Positions 32,946 through 41,999 of a DNA stretch of 64,000 nucleotides are shown in pieces (the stretch's first letter is position 1; every line of letters starts with the position of its first letter). The position numbers were made by a program, and so were the translations under genes. This DNA is from Micromonospora lutea (GTDB taxonomy: Bacteria > Actinomycetota > Actinomycetes > Mycobacteriales > Micromonosporaceae), in NCBI RefSeq assembly GCF_016863535.1, contig NZ_BOPB01000012.1, positions 59,884 to 123,883 of the forward strand, written 5' to 3'. A model generated the notes under the pieces. That model saw only the letters and a list, made by a program, of their open reading frames with translations, did not search any database and was not told where the DNA came from.

Positions 32946-33737
32946 GTGGACGGACCCCTCGTATTCGCCCACCGCGGCGCCTCGTACGACCTTCCGGAGC
33001 ACACCCTCGCCGCGTACCTACGCGCCCTCGACGAGGGTGCCGACGGTGTGGAGTGCGACGTCCGGCTGACCCGCGACGGGCACCTCGTCTGCGTACACGA
33101 CCGGCGGTTGGACCGGACCAGCAACGGCCGTGGCCTGGTCAGTGCCCGTACCCTCGCCGAGCTGGAGCAGTTGGACTTCGGCTCCTGGCATCCGGGTGGT
33201 GTGCCGGCCAACGGCGACGAGGTCCTCGACGACTCACGCACCCGGCTGCTCACCCTCGAACGCCTGCTGGAGGCCGTGCTCGCCGCCGGCCGCACCGTCC
33301 GGTTGCTGGTGGAGACCAAACATCCGTCCCGCTACGGCGGCAACGTGGAGCGCCGCCTGGTCGCCCTGCTGGCTCGGTACGGTCTGGCCGAACCGAGCCC
33401 GGACGCAGCCGTACAGGTCACCGTGATGTCCTTCTCCCCGCTGGCGATACGCCGGATCCGGGCGTTGGCTCCCGCGCTGCCGACCGTGCTCCTGCTGGAG
33501 GTGCTCCCCCGCTGGCTGCCCCTGGGTCGGTTGCCGTTCGGCGTCGGCATCGCCGGACCGGGTATCGCCCTGGTCCGTGCCCGTCCCGCCCTGGTGCCGG
33601 CGCTGCGGGCGGCCGGCAACCGGGTCTACGTCTGGACCGTCAACGAGCCGCGCGACCTCGACCTCGTGCTTGCGGCGGGGGTGGACGGCGTGATCACCGA
33701 CCGCCCGGCGCAGACTCTCGCCCGGCTGCACCGGTAA
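32946..33737 (+). CDS. Glycerophosphodiester phosphodiesterase
   Basis: 263-residue TIM-barrel phosphodiesterase with no signal peptide, so cytosolic. GDPD motifs: VFAHRGASYDLPEHTLAAY (HRG and the E-N/H-T region), GADGVECDVRLTRDGHLVCVHD (shortened: VECDVRLTRDG and VCVHD), and the C-terminal VYVWTVNEPRDLDL. It hydrolyses glycerophosphodiesters to glycerol-3-phosphate and an alcohol, recycling lipid or teichoic-acid head groups. Start is GTG. Confidence 0.93.
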   Translation: MDGPLVFAHRGASYDLPEHTLAAYLRALDEGADGVECDVRLTRDGHLVCVHDRRLDRTSNGRGLVSARTLAELEQLDFGSWHPGGVPANGDEVLDDSRTRLLTLERLLEAVLAAGRTVRLLVETKHPSRYGGNVERRLVALLARYGLAEPSPDAAVQVTVMSFSPLAIRRIRALAPALPTVLLLEVLPRWLPLGRLPFGVGIAGPGIALVRARPALVPALRAAGNRVYVWTVNEPRDLDLVLAAGVDGVITDRPAQTLARLHR

Positions 33738-33804
33738 CGGCGACGGACCCGGCTGCGGCCACTCGGGGGTGCCCTGGAACGCGGACGGCAGGCACACTCG
33801 GGTC

Positions 33805-35262
33805 ATGCCGGACCGCACCGACTACTCGGCTCTCATCGCCGGGCACACCGCCGTCATCGAGATGATCAACTCCGGTGACGCGGGTCTGCCGGTCCTGAAC
33901 CAGTTGCTCCGGGTGACCCAGCCGGCGCTCGGGGCCGCCGGAATGGCGTTCGTGGAGTTCGCGCCCAGCGGCGGCCGGGTGATCGCCGCCACCGGCGCCG
34001 CCGAGTGGACCGTCGGCCGGCCGCTGCCCGCCAACGACCCGGCCACCCTCTGCCTGCTCGCCGGTCCCCGGGTGCAGTGCGTACGGACCGACCAGTTCAC
34101 CAATCCACTCGCCAGCGAACTGGCCCAGCGCGGCCTGCGCCGGATGGTCGTCTCCCGGGCCGAGATCGGTGGCCACACCGTCGGCAGCCTGCACGCCCTC
34201 TACCTTGCCGACGACGGGGAACCCAGCGCCGAGCAACGCGGCGTGGTCGGCTACCTCGGCTCCTGCATCGCCCACATGTACGGCGACCAGAGCGGCCTGC
34301 CGGTGCACGGCGACGGTCCGGTGGTCGCGGCCCTCGCCGACGGGCTGGCCGTGGTCGACCGGGACGCTCACGTGCGCCTCTGGAATCCGGCCGCCGCGCA
34401 GGTGACCGGCCGATCCACCGACGACGCGATCAACAAGCCGCTGCCCTTCCCGCTCCCGCCGTCCGGGCAGGTTCTCGATCATCGCCTGCCGTGCGGGCGC
34501 TGGTTGCGGATCACCTCGGGCGAGCTGCCGGGGCCCGGTGCCCTGCGGGTGGTCACCTTCCGCGACACCACCGACCAGCAGCGGCACGACCACGAACGGG
34601 ACCTCTTCGTCGCGGTCACCAGTCACGAACTGCGTACCCCGGTGACCGTCATCAAGGGGTACGCGGACACCCTCACCGACCACTGGGAGTCGCTGAGCGA
34701 GACCGACCGGCGGCAGGCGGCCCGGGTCATCGGCCAGCGGGCCAACGAGCTGGCCCGGCTGCTCGACCGGCTGCTCTCCTCCGCGGCGGAGGCATGGCCG
34801 GGTGACGGGCCGCCGGCCGCCTTCGACCTCACCGAGACGCTGCGGATCGCGATCACCGACCTGCCCACGGACCTGCGTCGACGGACCACCCTCCAGGTGC
34901 CGCCCGACCTGCCCAGGGCGATCGGGCATCGGCAGAGCCTGGCCACCGTGCTCACCGAACTCGTCACCAACGCCGGCAAGTACTCCCCACCCGACTCCGC
35001 GATCGACGTCACCGCCGGGGCGGACGGCCAGACCGTCTGTTTCCGGGTCAGTGATCGGGGCATCGGCGTGCGCCCGGAGCACGTGGAACGGGCCTTCGAC
35101 CGGTTCTGGCAGGGCGACTCGGGTGACCGGCGTCGCTATCCCGGCACCGGTCTCGGCCTCTATCTCGTCCGCCGGATCGTTGAACAACAGAATGGGTGGG
35201 TATTCCTCCGACCGAGAAATGGTGGGGGTACGGTCGCAGAGGTGCGGCTGCCCCGCAGGTGA
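33805..35262 (+). CDS. PAS/GAF-type sensor histidine kinase
   Basis: 485-residue soluble histidine kinase without membrane helices. An N-terminal GAF-like domain (about 15-160), a PAS domain (about 180-270, with GLAVVDRDAHVRLWNPAAAQ, shortened to VVDRDAHVRLWNPAA), a HisKA helix with the phospho-acceptor in SHELRTPVTVIKGY, and the ATPase domain with LVTNAGKYS, DRGIGV and GTGLGLYLV. A response regulator is not adjacent; an RsbW-like ATPase gene follows 33 bases later, so the pair may control a sigma factor. Signal unknown. Confidence 0.92.
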   Translation: MPDRTDYSALIAGHTAVIEMINSGDAGLPVLNQLLRVTQPALGAAGMAFVEFAPSGGRVIAATGAAEWTVGRPLPANDPATLCLLAGPRVQCVRTDQFTNPLASELAQRGLRRMVVSRAEIGGHTVGSLHALYLADDGEPSAEQRGVVGYLGSCIAHMYGDQSGLPVHGDGPVVAALADGLAVVDRDAHVRLWNPAAAQVTGRSTDDAINKPLPFPLPPSGQVLDHRLPCGRWLRITSGELPGPGALRVVTFRDTTDQQRHDHERDLFVAVTSHELRTPVTVIKGYADTLTDHWESLSETDRRQAARVIGQRANELARLLDRLLSSAAEAWPGDGPPAAFDLTETLRIAITDLPTDLRRRTTLQVPPDLPRAIGHRQSLATVLTELVTNAGKYSPPDSAIDVTAGADGQTVCFRVSDRGIGVRPEHVERAFDRFWQGDSGDRRRYPGTGLGLYLVRRIVEQQNGWVFLRPRNGGGTVAEVRLPRR

Positions 35263-35295
35263 CAGTGGGGGTCACGGGGCGAAAGAGGGGCAGAG

Positions 35296-35742
35296 GTGGC
35301 GACGAAAACGGTCGAACGGGCGTGGTGCGTGGTGGTGCCGCACCATGCCAGCGGGGCGCGGATCGCCCGGCACCGGCTCGCCGCCGAGCTGGCCGGGGCA
35401 GTCTCCCCAGCAATGCTGGCGGATCTGGTGGCGGTCCTGGCCGAGCTGGTCGGCAACGCGGTCCGGCACGCCGACCCACTGCCGGGCGGCGTGGTCCGGG
35501 TCGCCTGGCGGCTGCGGGACACGCCCGATGGTCCGCAGCTGCGGCTACGGGTCACCGACGGCGGTGCCGTGTGCAGCCCGCGGGTCCGCCCGCCGAACGT
35601 GGACGCGGCCGACGGCCGGGGCCTGCACATCGTCTCCGGTCTGGCGACCGGCTGGGGCGTGGAGCGCGACGGCCTCGGTCAGAGCGTCTGGGCCGACTTC
35701 GACCCGGTCGGTGACCGGCCGGCGTTGGCGACGGCCGGCTGA
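35296..35742 (+). CDS. RsbW-like ATP-binding (HATPase) anti-sigma regulatory protein
   Basis: 148 residues with only a Bergerat ATPase fold: LVAVLAELVGNAVRHADPLPGG (N box; shortened here to ELVGNAVRHADPLPGG), LRVTDGGA (G1 box) and GRGLHIVSGLATGWGV (G2 box). Such proteins are serine kinases or anti-sigma factors in actinobacterial stress and development pathways. It follows the histidine kinase closely. Start is GTG. Confidence 0.88.
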   Translation: MATKTVERAWCVVVPHHASGARIARHRLAAELAGAVSPAMLADLVAVLAELVGNAVRHADPLPGGVVRVAWRLRDTPDGPQLRLRVTDGGAVCSPRVRPPNVDAADGRGLHIVSGLATGWGVERDGLGQSVWADFDPVGDRPALATAG

Positions 35743-35794
35743 CCGACTGGCGCGACTGGGGCGGGTCCGGCCCCCACCGTCCGCCGGAGGGCTC

Positions 35795-35808
35795 TAGGCT
35801 GTGTCGCC
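35795..35808 (+). promoter_or_regulatory. -10 box for the DUF5926 gene
   Basis: TAGGCT (35795-35800), 8 nt before GTG 35809. Confidence 0.5.
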
Positions 35809-36693
35809 GTGAGCAAGCGTCGAAAGAACCAGCGGGCCGCCGCCTCTGCCGGCAAGCGTGAGCGCATCCGGGACGTCTTCGTACCCCGACCCTTCGAAGG
35901 GCTGGTCGACGAGCCCGAGTGGATCGCCCTGCGGGAGCTGGTGCCGGCCGCCTCCGCGCCGCTGCGGCTCGCCCCGGCAGTCGTCGAGGAGTACGGCGAC
36001 CGGCCGGTCACCCTGGCCACCGTGCTGCCAATGGCCGCTCCCGCGATGAGCCGGGACGACGGTCACATCTTCGTTGGGCTCCAGCGTCATCTTCAGTCCG
36101 GTGACGTCTCCCGCGACCTTGCCGAGTCGCTGCTCTGCGCGCTGCGCACCGCACCGGGTGCCCAGGTCGCGGTGCCACCGCTGCCCGGCCCCGGTCCCCG
36201 GTTGCAGGACATCCTGGTCGACGGCCCGCTGGAGATCAGCCTGCACGAGGGCTTCGAGTTCTGGCTGGCCCCGGAAGCCGCCGAGGACCCGACCGTGCAG
36301 GCTTCCCTGGAGCGAGCCAACGCGGCGATCTATCCCACGGTGCGACTGACGGCCGCGCGTGCCGCGTACTGGTGTCGGGTGACGGACAAGGCCCACGTCC
36401 GCTGGGTGCTGCCCGAGGCCGAGGAGGCCGCCCTGGACGCGCTGGCCCGGCTCGGCGCGGCCGGCACGCTCACCCTCGGCGAGGAAACCAGGTTCGCCGG
36501 CATGTTCCGCGCCCACGGGCGGCTGGTGCCGGTCTGGGACCTGCCCGAGGAGACCCCGGCCGGTGACTGGGAGCAGCCCGTCGCCGACTTCGCCAAGCGG
36601 TACGCCGACGCCCTGACCGAGACCGGTCCGCTCGACGCCGCCGCCCGCCGGTCCCGGCAGGGGCTGCTCGGCCGCCAGCTCACCCTCCGCTGA
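35809..36693 (+). CDS. DUF5926 family protein
   Basis: 294-residue cytosolic protein of unknown function conserved in actinobacteria. The basic start MSKRRKNQRAAASAGKRERI is followed by FVPRPFEGLVDEPEWIALRE and VTLATVLPMA, typical of the family, and a later LSRDDGHIFVGLQRHLQSGD-like region (SRDDGHIFVGLQRH). No catalytic motif is recognisable. Start codon GTG follows the leaderless-type promoter. Its end lies 4 bases before a palindromic repeat. Confidence 0.85.
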   Translation: MSKRRKNQRAAASAGKRERIRDVFVPRPFEGLVDEPEWIALRELVPAASAPLRLAPAVVEEYGDRPVTLATVLPMAAPAMSRDDGHIFVGLQRHLQSGDVSRDLAESLLCALRTAPGAQVAVPPLPGPGPRLQDILVDGPLEISLHEGFEFWLAPEAAEDPTVQASLERANAAIYPTVRLTAARAAYWCRVTDKAHVRWVLPEAEEAALDALARLGAAGTLTLGEETRFAGMFRAHGRLVPVWDLPEETPAGDWEQPVADFAKRYADALTETGPLDAAARRSRQGLLGRQLTLR

Positions 36694-36697
36694 CCCT

Positions 36698-36749
36698 GTT
36701 AGGAAGGGTCCCCTCCTATACCGCAGGCGTTAGGAAGGGGCCCTTCCTT
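36698..36749. repeat. Double palindromic repeat (GTTAGGAAGGGGCCC type) overlapping the arcA stop
   Basis: Tandem units GTTAGGAAGGGTCCCCTCC (36698-36716) and GTTAGGAAGGGGCCCTTCC (36729-36747), spacer including CCGCAGGC. Same plan as 26314-26368. It lies between convergent genes and encodes the last codons and TAA stop of arcA on the reverse strand. Confidence 0.75.
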
Positions 36750-37947
36750 GCTCCCGGAGCAGGGGGCAGGACATGCAGCGGGGGCCGCCGCGCCCCGAGC
36801 CCAGCTCCGAGCTGGCGATCGGAATGAGCTCGATGCCGGCCCGCTCCAGTTGGGCGTTCGTCTCGACGTTGCGTTCGTAGCCAACGCAGAGGCGGGGCGC
36901 GATCGCCAGGGTGTTGTTGCCGTCGTCCCACTGCTCCCGCTCGGCGGTCACCGGATCGAGCCCGGTGTCGATCACCCGTAGCCGGTCCAGGTCCATCGCG
37001 TCGGCGGCGGCCCGCAGGAACGGCGCCGGTCCGTCGACCCGCGGATCCTCGCCGTCGGCGCCGGCGATGACGGTGTACGCCGACAGGCTGCTGGCCACGT
37101 TCGGGTACATCAGCACCGCGTCGGCGTCGACCATCGTGCAGATCGTGTCCAGGTGCATGGTCGCCCGCTCCTGGGCGATCGGGACGACGAGGATGGTGTG
37201 CGCGAGCCCGGCGGCGAAAACCTGACGGGCGAGTCGTTCGGCACCGGCCGGCGTGGTCCGCTCACCCACCCCCACGGCCAGCACCCCGGGCGCCAGCAGC
37301 AGCACGTCGCCCCCTTCCAGGGGCTCCAGACCCGGCCGGTAGACGAATTCGGTGCCGGCGAACCGGGGATGGTGGCGGTAGATCGCGTCGGTCAGCGTGG
37401 TCTCCCGCCGCCGGGCGGGCATCGCCAGACTCGTCACACCGACCCGGTCGCCGATCCACAGTGACGAGTCGCGGGTGAACAGCAGGTTGGGCAGCGGGTC
37501 GATGACGAAGTCGTGCCGGTCCATCAGGGTGTAGACGAGCCCGCCACGGCGGTCCCGGCCGAGGCGCAGTTCCTCGTGGGCCAGACCGGCCACGAGGACG
37601 CCGGTCAACGCGGCGGGGTCGAGGTACGCCAGGTGCGCGGCGACCCGGGCGCGCAGGCTGTCGCCGAGGCGGGGCGAGCTGAGCACCTCGTCGGTCAGCT
37701 CCGCGCGGGCGTCCGGCACGGCGAGTGTCTCGGTGAGCAGGTCGGTCAGGTAGAGCACCTCGACGCCGTGCTGGCGCAGCGCCGCCGCGAAGGCGTCGTG
37801 CTCCTCCTGTGCGCGGCCCACCCATGGAATCGCGTCGAAGAGCAGCGAGTCGTTGTTGCGCGGGGTGAGCCGGGCGAGTTCCGGTCCCGGGCGGTGCAAC
37901 AGGACGGTACCGAGCCGGCCGACCTCACTGTCCACGTAGTGGCTCAC
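36730..37947 (-). CDS. arcA: Arginine deiminase
   Basis: 405-residue cytosolic enzyme that hydrolyses arginine to citrulline and ammonia, first step of the ADI pathway. Motifs: [26 protein letters not shown] (catalytic Asp), [22 protein letters not shown] (catalytic His) and [12 protein letters not shown] containing the nucleophilic Cys. No arcB, arcC or arcD lies nearby, so it may serve in acid tolerance or nitrogen supply. The start is GTG, with reverse-strand TACGCT 6 nt upstream. The final residues GRAPS and the stop codon are formed by the palindromic repeat. Confidence 0.96.
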   Translation of the reverse strand: MSHYVDSEVGRLGTVLLHRPGPELARLTPRNNDSLLFDAIPWVGRAQEEHDAFAAALRQHGVEVLYLTDLLTETLAVPDARAELTDEVLSSPRLGDSLRARVAAHLAYLDPAALTGVLVAGLAHEELRLGRDRRGGLVYTLMDRHDFVIDPLPNLLFTRDSSLWIGDRVGVTSLAMPARRRETTLTDAIYRHHPRFAGTEFVYRPGLEPLEGGDVLLLAPGVLAVGVGERTTPAGAERLARQVFAAGLAHTILVVPIAQERATMHLDTICTMVDADAVLMYPNVASSLSAYTVIAGADGEDPRVDGPAPFLRAAADAMDLDRLRVIDTGLDPVTAEREQWDDGNNTLAIAPRLCVGYERNVETNAQLERAGIELIPIASSELGSGRGGPRCMSCPLLREQGRAPS

Positions 37948-37953
37948 CCTCGC

Positions 37954-37959
37954 AGCGTA
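37954..37959 (-). promoter_or_regulatory. -10 box for a leaderless arcA mRNA
   Basis: Reverse-strand TACGCT, 6 nt before GTG 37947. Confidence 0.5.
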
Positions 37960-37992
37960 GGGCAGGGTTTGGCGGTATCCGGTAAAACAACC

Positions 37993-38017
37993 GTGGGTGA
38001 ATACGGCATTCATCCAC
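37993..38017. promoter_or_regulatory. Inverted repeat in the arcA divergent intergenic region
   Basis: GTGGGTGAAT (37993-38002) and ATTCATCCAC (38008-38017) pair at 9 of 10 positions around ACGGC. It lies about 35 bases upstream of the arcA -10 on the reverse strand, a suitable place for a regulator such as an ArgR/Lrp-type protein. The right arm also resembles a DnaA box (TCATCCACA). Confidence 0.5.
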
Positions 38018-38110
38018 AGTCATTCCGGCGCTCCGGCTTGCCGAACACCGGGAGTGGCAACGTAGGGTAGTGAGAACGTAACTTCGAGGGACCTTTTGCC
38101 GGAGGTCGCG

Positions 38111-38851
38111 ATGACTGTTTTCCCCGCTCGTCGAGCCGTGTCGTCCGCCAGGGCGCTGCCGCCAGTTGCGGTACCGCACCCCCGGGTCGAGTCGCCAGGG
38201 GTGGTCGCGGCTCCTCGCCCGTCCCCGTTGGAGTGGGCTCGCCGTCGCCGGGCGGAGCGGGGCGCGCGGCGGCTGGAGGCGGCCGGTGCCCGCGCTCTCG
38301 GTCAGCTCAACCATCTCGGGCCGGCGTGGCACGTCATCGACTGGCCTCGCACCGACGCGGCCGACGTTCTGCTCGACGACCACGCGGACAACCGGGCCGG
38401 GTTCCTGGCCATCGGTCCGAGCGGGCTCTTCGCCGTCACCATCGCCGACCATGGCCGCGCCCGGGTCCTGGTCGCCGGTGACGTCGTGCAGATCAACGGC
38501 AAGCGCCCGCCGTACGTCACCGAGGCACGCCGCGATGCCCGGCGGGCGAGCAAGGCGCTGACCGAGGCCGTCGGCCACCCGATCCCGGTGACTCCGGTGC
38601 TCACCTTCGTGGGTTCGGGGGTCATCAGCGTGTACGGCCTGCCCAAGGACTGCCTCATGGCGACCCACCGGGAGCTCGACCGGCTGCTCGTGGCCAGCGG
38701 CAACCGGATCAGCCCGGCCACCGCCGAGAAACTGTCCCGGGTCGCGCAGCATCCCAGCACCTGGGGAAACAGGGGCTACCCGCCCGCTGCCGACTACCGG
38801 TGGTATGAGGACGGCCGAACGGCCGCTGACAAGCCGGCCGGCCGCCGGTAA
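38111..38851 (+). CDS. NERD-like domain protein of unknown function
   Basis: 246-residue soluble protein. A basic helical region (EWARRRRAERGARRLEAAG) is followed by a NERD-like alpha/beta fold: WHVIDWPRTDAADVLLDDH, GFLAIGPSGLFAVTIADHG, and TPVLTFVGSGVISVYGLPKD. NERD domains are nuclease-related, but the acidic catalytic residues could not be confirmed, so nuclease activity is not claimed. ATG 38111 has GGAGGT four bases upstream. Divergent from arcA. A TAGGGT at about 38064 may be its -10. Confidence 0.7.
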   Translation: MTVFPARRAVSSARALPPVAVPHPRVESPGVVAAPRPSPLEWARRRRAERGARRLEAAGARALGQLNHLGPAWHVIDWPRTDAADVLLDDHADNRAGFLAIGPSGLFAVTIADHGRARVLVAGDVVQINGKRPPYVTEARRDARRASKALTEAVGHPIPVTPVLTFVGSGVISVYGLPKDCLMATHRELDRLLVASGNRISPATAEKLSRVAQHPSTWGNRGYPPAADYRWYEDGRTAADKPAGRR

Positions 38852-39017
38852 CGTCAGCGGCGACGCTATGCGGCCGGGCACGGCTCAGCTCCGCCGGACC
38901 GCGCCGTCGCCGACCGGGCACTGATCAACACCGACGGCACCGTACGCCAAACGCGGTCGGCGGTCGCTGCCGCGACCGGCTAGCGTGGAGGTACCGTCGG
39001 TGTGCATAGGAGGCTCG

Positions 39018-39476
39018 GTGGCCCACGTCGAACTCTCGCTCTCGGAAGTGTTCGTGCCCTCCGGGGAGACACCGCCAGAGCCTGGGTGCGACAACATCGG
39101 CCGCTGGTCGGCCACGGTTTCCAGCGCCCACGAGCCGTGTCTGCTGATCGACGCCGAGACCCGGGTGCTGGCCGTCTCCACCGCCGGTTGCGAACTGCTC
39201 CAACTCGGCGCACCGGAGGACGTGATCGGTTTGCCGCTGCTCGACGGCGGTCTGCGGCTGCTGGACTTCACCGCGTACCGGGGCGAGCTGGCCGAGCCCG
39301 AGATCGACAAGATTCCGCCGTTGCTGGCGCTCACCTCCGGGCGACTGGCCCGTGGGCTGCTCCGAATCGAGGCAGCGACGGAGGACGGCCCCGACGCGAC
39401 CGTGGACGCCATCTCCACACCCGTGGTCGCCGACGGCACGGTGGCCGGTTCTCTCACCTTCTTCTCCGAGGTCTGA
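39018..39476 (+). CDS. Small PAS-like domain protein
   Basis: 152-residue cytosolic protein. Residues about 35-110 look like a PAS fold: CLLIDAETRVLAVSTAGCELL, GAPEDVIGLPLLD, and later VAGSLTFFSEV at the C-terminus. No output domain is attached. GTG start with TAGGAGG at 39007-39013. Possibly a stand-alone sensor that modulates a kinase; function unknown. Confidence 0.7.
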   Translation: MAHVELSLSEVFVPSGETPPEPGCDNIGRWSATVSSAHEPCLLIDAETRVLAVSTAGCELLQLGAPEDVIGLPLLDGGLRLLDFTAYRGELAEPEIDKIPPLLALTSGRLARGLLRIEAATEDGPDATVDAISTPVVADGTVAGSLTFFSEV

Positions 39477-39537
39477 CTTCCTCCTACCATGGGCTCGGCA
39501 CCTGCCACCCCGAGTCTCCCGCCCTGAGGACCACCCC

Positions 39538-40236
39538 GTGCCGCCCACCTCGCCGTTCCGCGCCGCTCCCGACCTGCCTACCGCCGGCTCCTGGGCCGGT
39601 GTCGGCGTCACCCGCCGGCCGTGCCGGCGGTATGGCCGGCGGATCGGTGTTGCCGCGCTGACCGCGCTGCTGACTGTCGGGTGCGGCGCGCCCCCGGAGG
39701 TGCGCGACAGCGGAGGCGGCCTGCCGACCCGAGCGGCGACCACGACCCCGAGCAGCCCGACCAGCCCCACCACACCGTCGTTCGACGCATTTCCGGGTAC
39801 CGGTCCGACGCTTCCCTCCGCCGACCCGGGCCTGGTCGCGGTGGCCTGCACCGGTGAGCCGTCGGTGCAGCGGATCACGGAGCTGATCCGTGGTCGTCGT
39901 GGGCTGCTGCCCGGCAATGCCCGGGTCAGCGTCCGCAACGGTCCGATGTGTGCCGCGGACTGGCAGCTAACCGTCTTCGACGTGGCCGGCTACGAGCCAC
40001 TTCAGGTGGTGACCCGTGACCGGGCCGGGACGCTGCGCCTGGTGACCGCCGGTACCGACGTGTGCACCGCCGAGGTGCGGGTGGCCAGCCCAGCCGGCAT
40101 CCAGACGCTGGCCTGCGGCAGTGACGGCGGCGGTCTGCCGGTGCCGGTCACCCCACCGACGTCGTTGACACCGTTGACACCCTTGCCCTCGCTCTCACCC
40201 TCTCCATCGGGCTCGTCGCCGACCCGGGGTGCGTAG
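39538..40236 (+). CDS. Putative lipoprotein, unknown function
   Basis: 232-residue secreted protein. Residues up to about 43 contain RRYGRRIGVAALTALLTVGC, a basic plus hydrophobic leader ending in a lipobox-like TVGC; the exact start (GTG 39538 or a later codon) is uncertain and the leader before it is long. A Thr/Ser/Pro linker follows, then a compact domain with paired cysteines (VACTGEPSV, GPMCAADW, DVCTAEV, LACGSDGG), and a Thr/Ser/Pro tail. No family recognised. pheA starts 10 bases after its stop. Confidence 0.7.
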   Translation: MPPTSPFRAAPDLPTAGSWAGVGVTRRPCRRYGRRIGVAALTALLTVGCGAPPEVRDSGGGLPTRAATTTPSSPTSPTTPSFDAFPGTGPTLPSADPGLVAVACTGEPSVQRITELIRGRRGLLPGNARVSVRNGPMCAADWQLTVFDVAGYEPLQVVTRDRAGTLRLVTAGTDVCTAEVRVASPAGIQTLACGSDGGGLPVPVTPPTSLTPLTPLPSLSPSPSGSSPTRGA

Positions 40237-40245
40237 GCTGGGCGC
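40234..40245 (+). promoter_or_regulatory. -10 box for leaderless pheA
   Basis: TAGGCT (40234-40239) overlaps the stop of the preceding gene and lies 6 nt before ATG 40246. Confidence 0.55.
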
Positions 40246-41202
40246 ATGCCGGGAACGCCGCCCACACGTTTCGTCTACCTCGGGCCCGAGGGCACCTTCG
40301 CTGAGCAGGCGCTGCGTACCGTGCCGGCCGCCGAGCGGGGCAGCCGTACGCCGGCCCGCAGCGTCGGCGAGGCGCTGGAGGCCGTACGCGCCGCGGAGGC
40401 TGACGCGGCTCTGGTGCCGCTGGAGAACTCGATCGGCGGCGCGGTCGGGGTCACCCTCGACGAGTTGGCCGAGGGGGAACCGCTGGTCATCACCCGGGAA
40501 GTGATCCTTCCGGTGGAGTTCGTGCTCGGGGCACGCGCGGGAACCCTGCTGCCGTCGGTACGCAGCGTCGCCGCGCACCCGCAGGCTTCCACCCAGTGCC
40601 GGGGCTGGTTGCGGGCGCACCTGCCCGACGCGGTCGTGGTGGACGTGCTGTCGAACGGGGCGGCGGCGGCCGGCGCGGCCAGCGGTGAGTACGACGCGGC
40701 GATCTGCGCCCCCATCGGCGCGACCCGACACCGGCTCGCCGTGATGGCCGACAAGATCGCTGACCACCCCGACGCGGTGACCCGTTTCGCCCTGGTGTCA
40801 CGGCCCGGTCCGCCTCCGCCACCCACCGGCGACGACGTGACGTCGCTCGCCGTCTACATCGCGCACGACCGGGTGGGCGCGCTGCTGTCCGTGCTGATGG
40901 AACTGGCGGTCCGGGGGGTCAACCTGACCCGGATCGAGTCCCGACCCACGGGCGAGGCGCTCGGCCACTACGTCTTCTTCCTCGACTGCACCGGTCACGT
41001 CGCCGACGTCCGGCTCGGTGAGGCGTTGCAGGGGCTACGCCGGGTCTGCGCCGACGTACGTTTCCTCGGCTCCTACCCCCGACATCGATGGGACGAGTCG
41101 ACGAGGGAACGGCCGGTGGCCGCCCCGGCGGGGCTCTCCGACGCCGACTATGCCGACGCCGCCGCCTGGCTCGCCCGCCTGCGCGCGGGCGAGCTGACCT
41201 GA
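40246..41202 (+). CDS. pheA: Prephenate dehydratase
   Basis: 318-residue enzyme converting prephenate to phenylpyruvate, the committed step to phenylalanine. Catalytic domain: YLGPEGTFAEQAL, ALVPLENSIGG, and the DAVTRFALV motif with the essential Thr-Arg. The C-terminal ACT domain (VYIAHDRVGALLSVLMELAVRG region, then NLTRIESRP and HYVFFLDCTGH) provides phenylalanine feedback. Mono-functional, without chorismate mutase. Convergent with the AIM24 gene 11 bases later. Confidence 0.96.
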   Translation: MPGTPPTRFVYLGPEGTFAEQALRTVPAAERGSRTPARSVGEALEAVRAAEADAALVPLENSIGGAVGVTLDELAEGEPLVITREVILPVEFVLGARAGTLLPSVRSVAAHPQASTQCRGWLRAHLPDAVVVDVLSNGAAAAGAASGEYDAAICAPIGATRHRLAVMADKIADHPDAVTRFALVSRPGPPPPPTGDDVTSLAVYIAHDRVGALLSVLMELAVRGVNLTRIESRPTGEALGHYVFFLDCTGHVADVRLGEALQGLRRVCADVRFLGSYPRHRWDESTRERPVAAPAGLSDADYADAAAWLARLRAGELT

Positions 41203-41213
41203 GCGGCCCGGTC

Positions 41214-41930
41214 TCACCGGAACAGGCCGCCGAGCACCCCACCCTGGTCCTGCTGACCGCTGCCCATGATCGGCGGTTCCTCGGAGGGCTGCACGACGAC
41301 GAAACCATGGCCGGCGAAGCTCATCGTGTACGCCTCACCGGTGGTGCGCCCGAACAGCGTGCCGAGCCCGATCTGGTCGGCCCGGTGGTAACCGGTCTGC
41401 AGGCTCGCCGACCAGCAGACGGCCGCCTGCGGGTCGACGTAGGTGGGCGCGTCGACGTTGAGCACGACCGGGGTTCCCCGGGTGGTGACGGCGATTCTGC
41501 CGTGCCCGGTGAACACGCAGTTGAACAGGCCGCTGGAGGCCATGCCCGCCCCGCCCACCATCTTGATGTCGTATCGCAGGGTGGCGTCGAACGCCAGCAC
41601 GCTGGAGCCGTTGATGGACAGGGCGTCGCCCGGCTCCAGGTCGATGACGTGCACGTCCTTGGCGAAGTCGGCGAGAAACACGTCACCGCGCCCGGTGAGT
41701 TTCATCAGCGGTACGCCCTCGCCGGTGAGCTTCTGCTTGAGGAAGTTGCCCAGTCCGCCGGAGCCGAGCGCCTGGAACTGCACCTGACCCTGGTACGCGA
41801 CCATCGAACCGACCCGGGCCATCGCCTCGCCGTCGAGCTCGATCTTCAACATCTTGGCGTTCTGCAGCCGCATGCCGGGCTGTGCCGACTCCTGCTCCAG
41901 ATTCGCCGCCGAGAACAGCTCACTGCGCAT
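41214..41930 (-). CDS. AIM24 family protein
   Basis: 238-residue protein of the AIM24/TRAP-like beta-barrel fold. Typical patterns: MLKIELDGEAMARVGSMVAY, GEGVPLMKLTGRGDVFLADF (shortened: GEGVPLMKLTGRG), INGSSVLAFDATL, and GLFNCVFTGHGRIAVTTRG (SGLFNCVFTGHG). Bacterial function is unknown. ATG 41930 is chosen because GGAGGAAC lies just upstream on the reverse strand; an earlier ATG at 41951 adds seven residues. Confidence 0.88.
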   Translation of the reverse strand: MRSELFSAANLEQESAQPGMRLQNAKMLKIELDGEAMARVGSMVAYQGQVQFQALGSGGLGNFLKQKLTGEGVPLMKLTGRGDVFLADFAKDVHVIDLEPGDALSINGSSVLAFDATLRYDIKMVGGAGMASSGLFNCVFTGHGRIAVTTRGTPVVLNVDAPTYVDPQAAVCWSASLQTGYHRADQIGLGTLFGRTTGEAYTMSFAGHGFVVVQPSEEPPIMGSGQQDQGGVLGGLFR

Positions 41931-41999
41931 TGTTCCTCCCGTACTCGCCATCTTTGGCCGAGACGGTAGGGCCAGCCCGCAACCCGGGGCTCGGGACGC

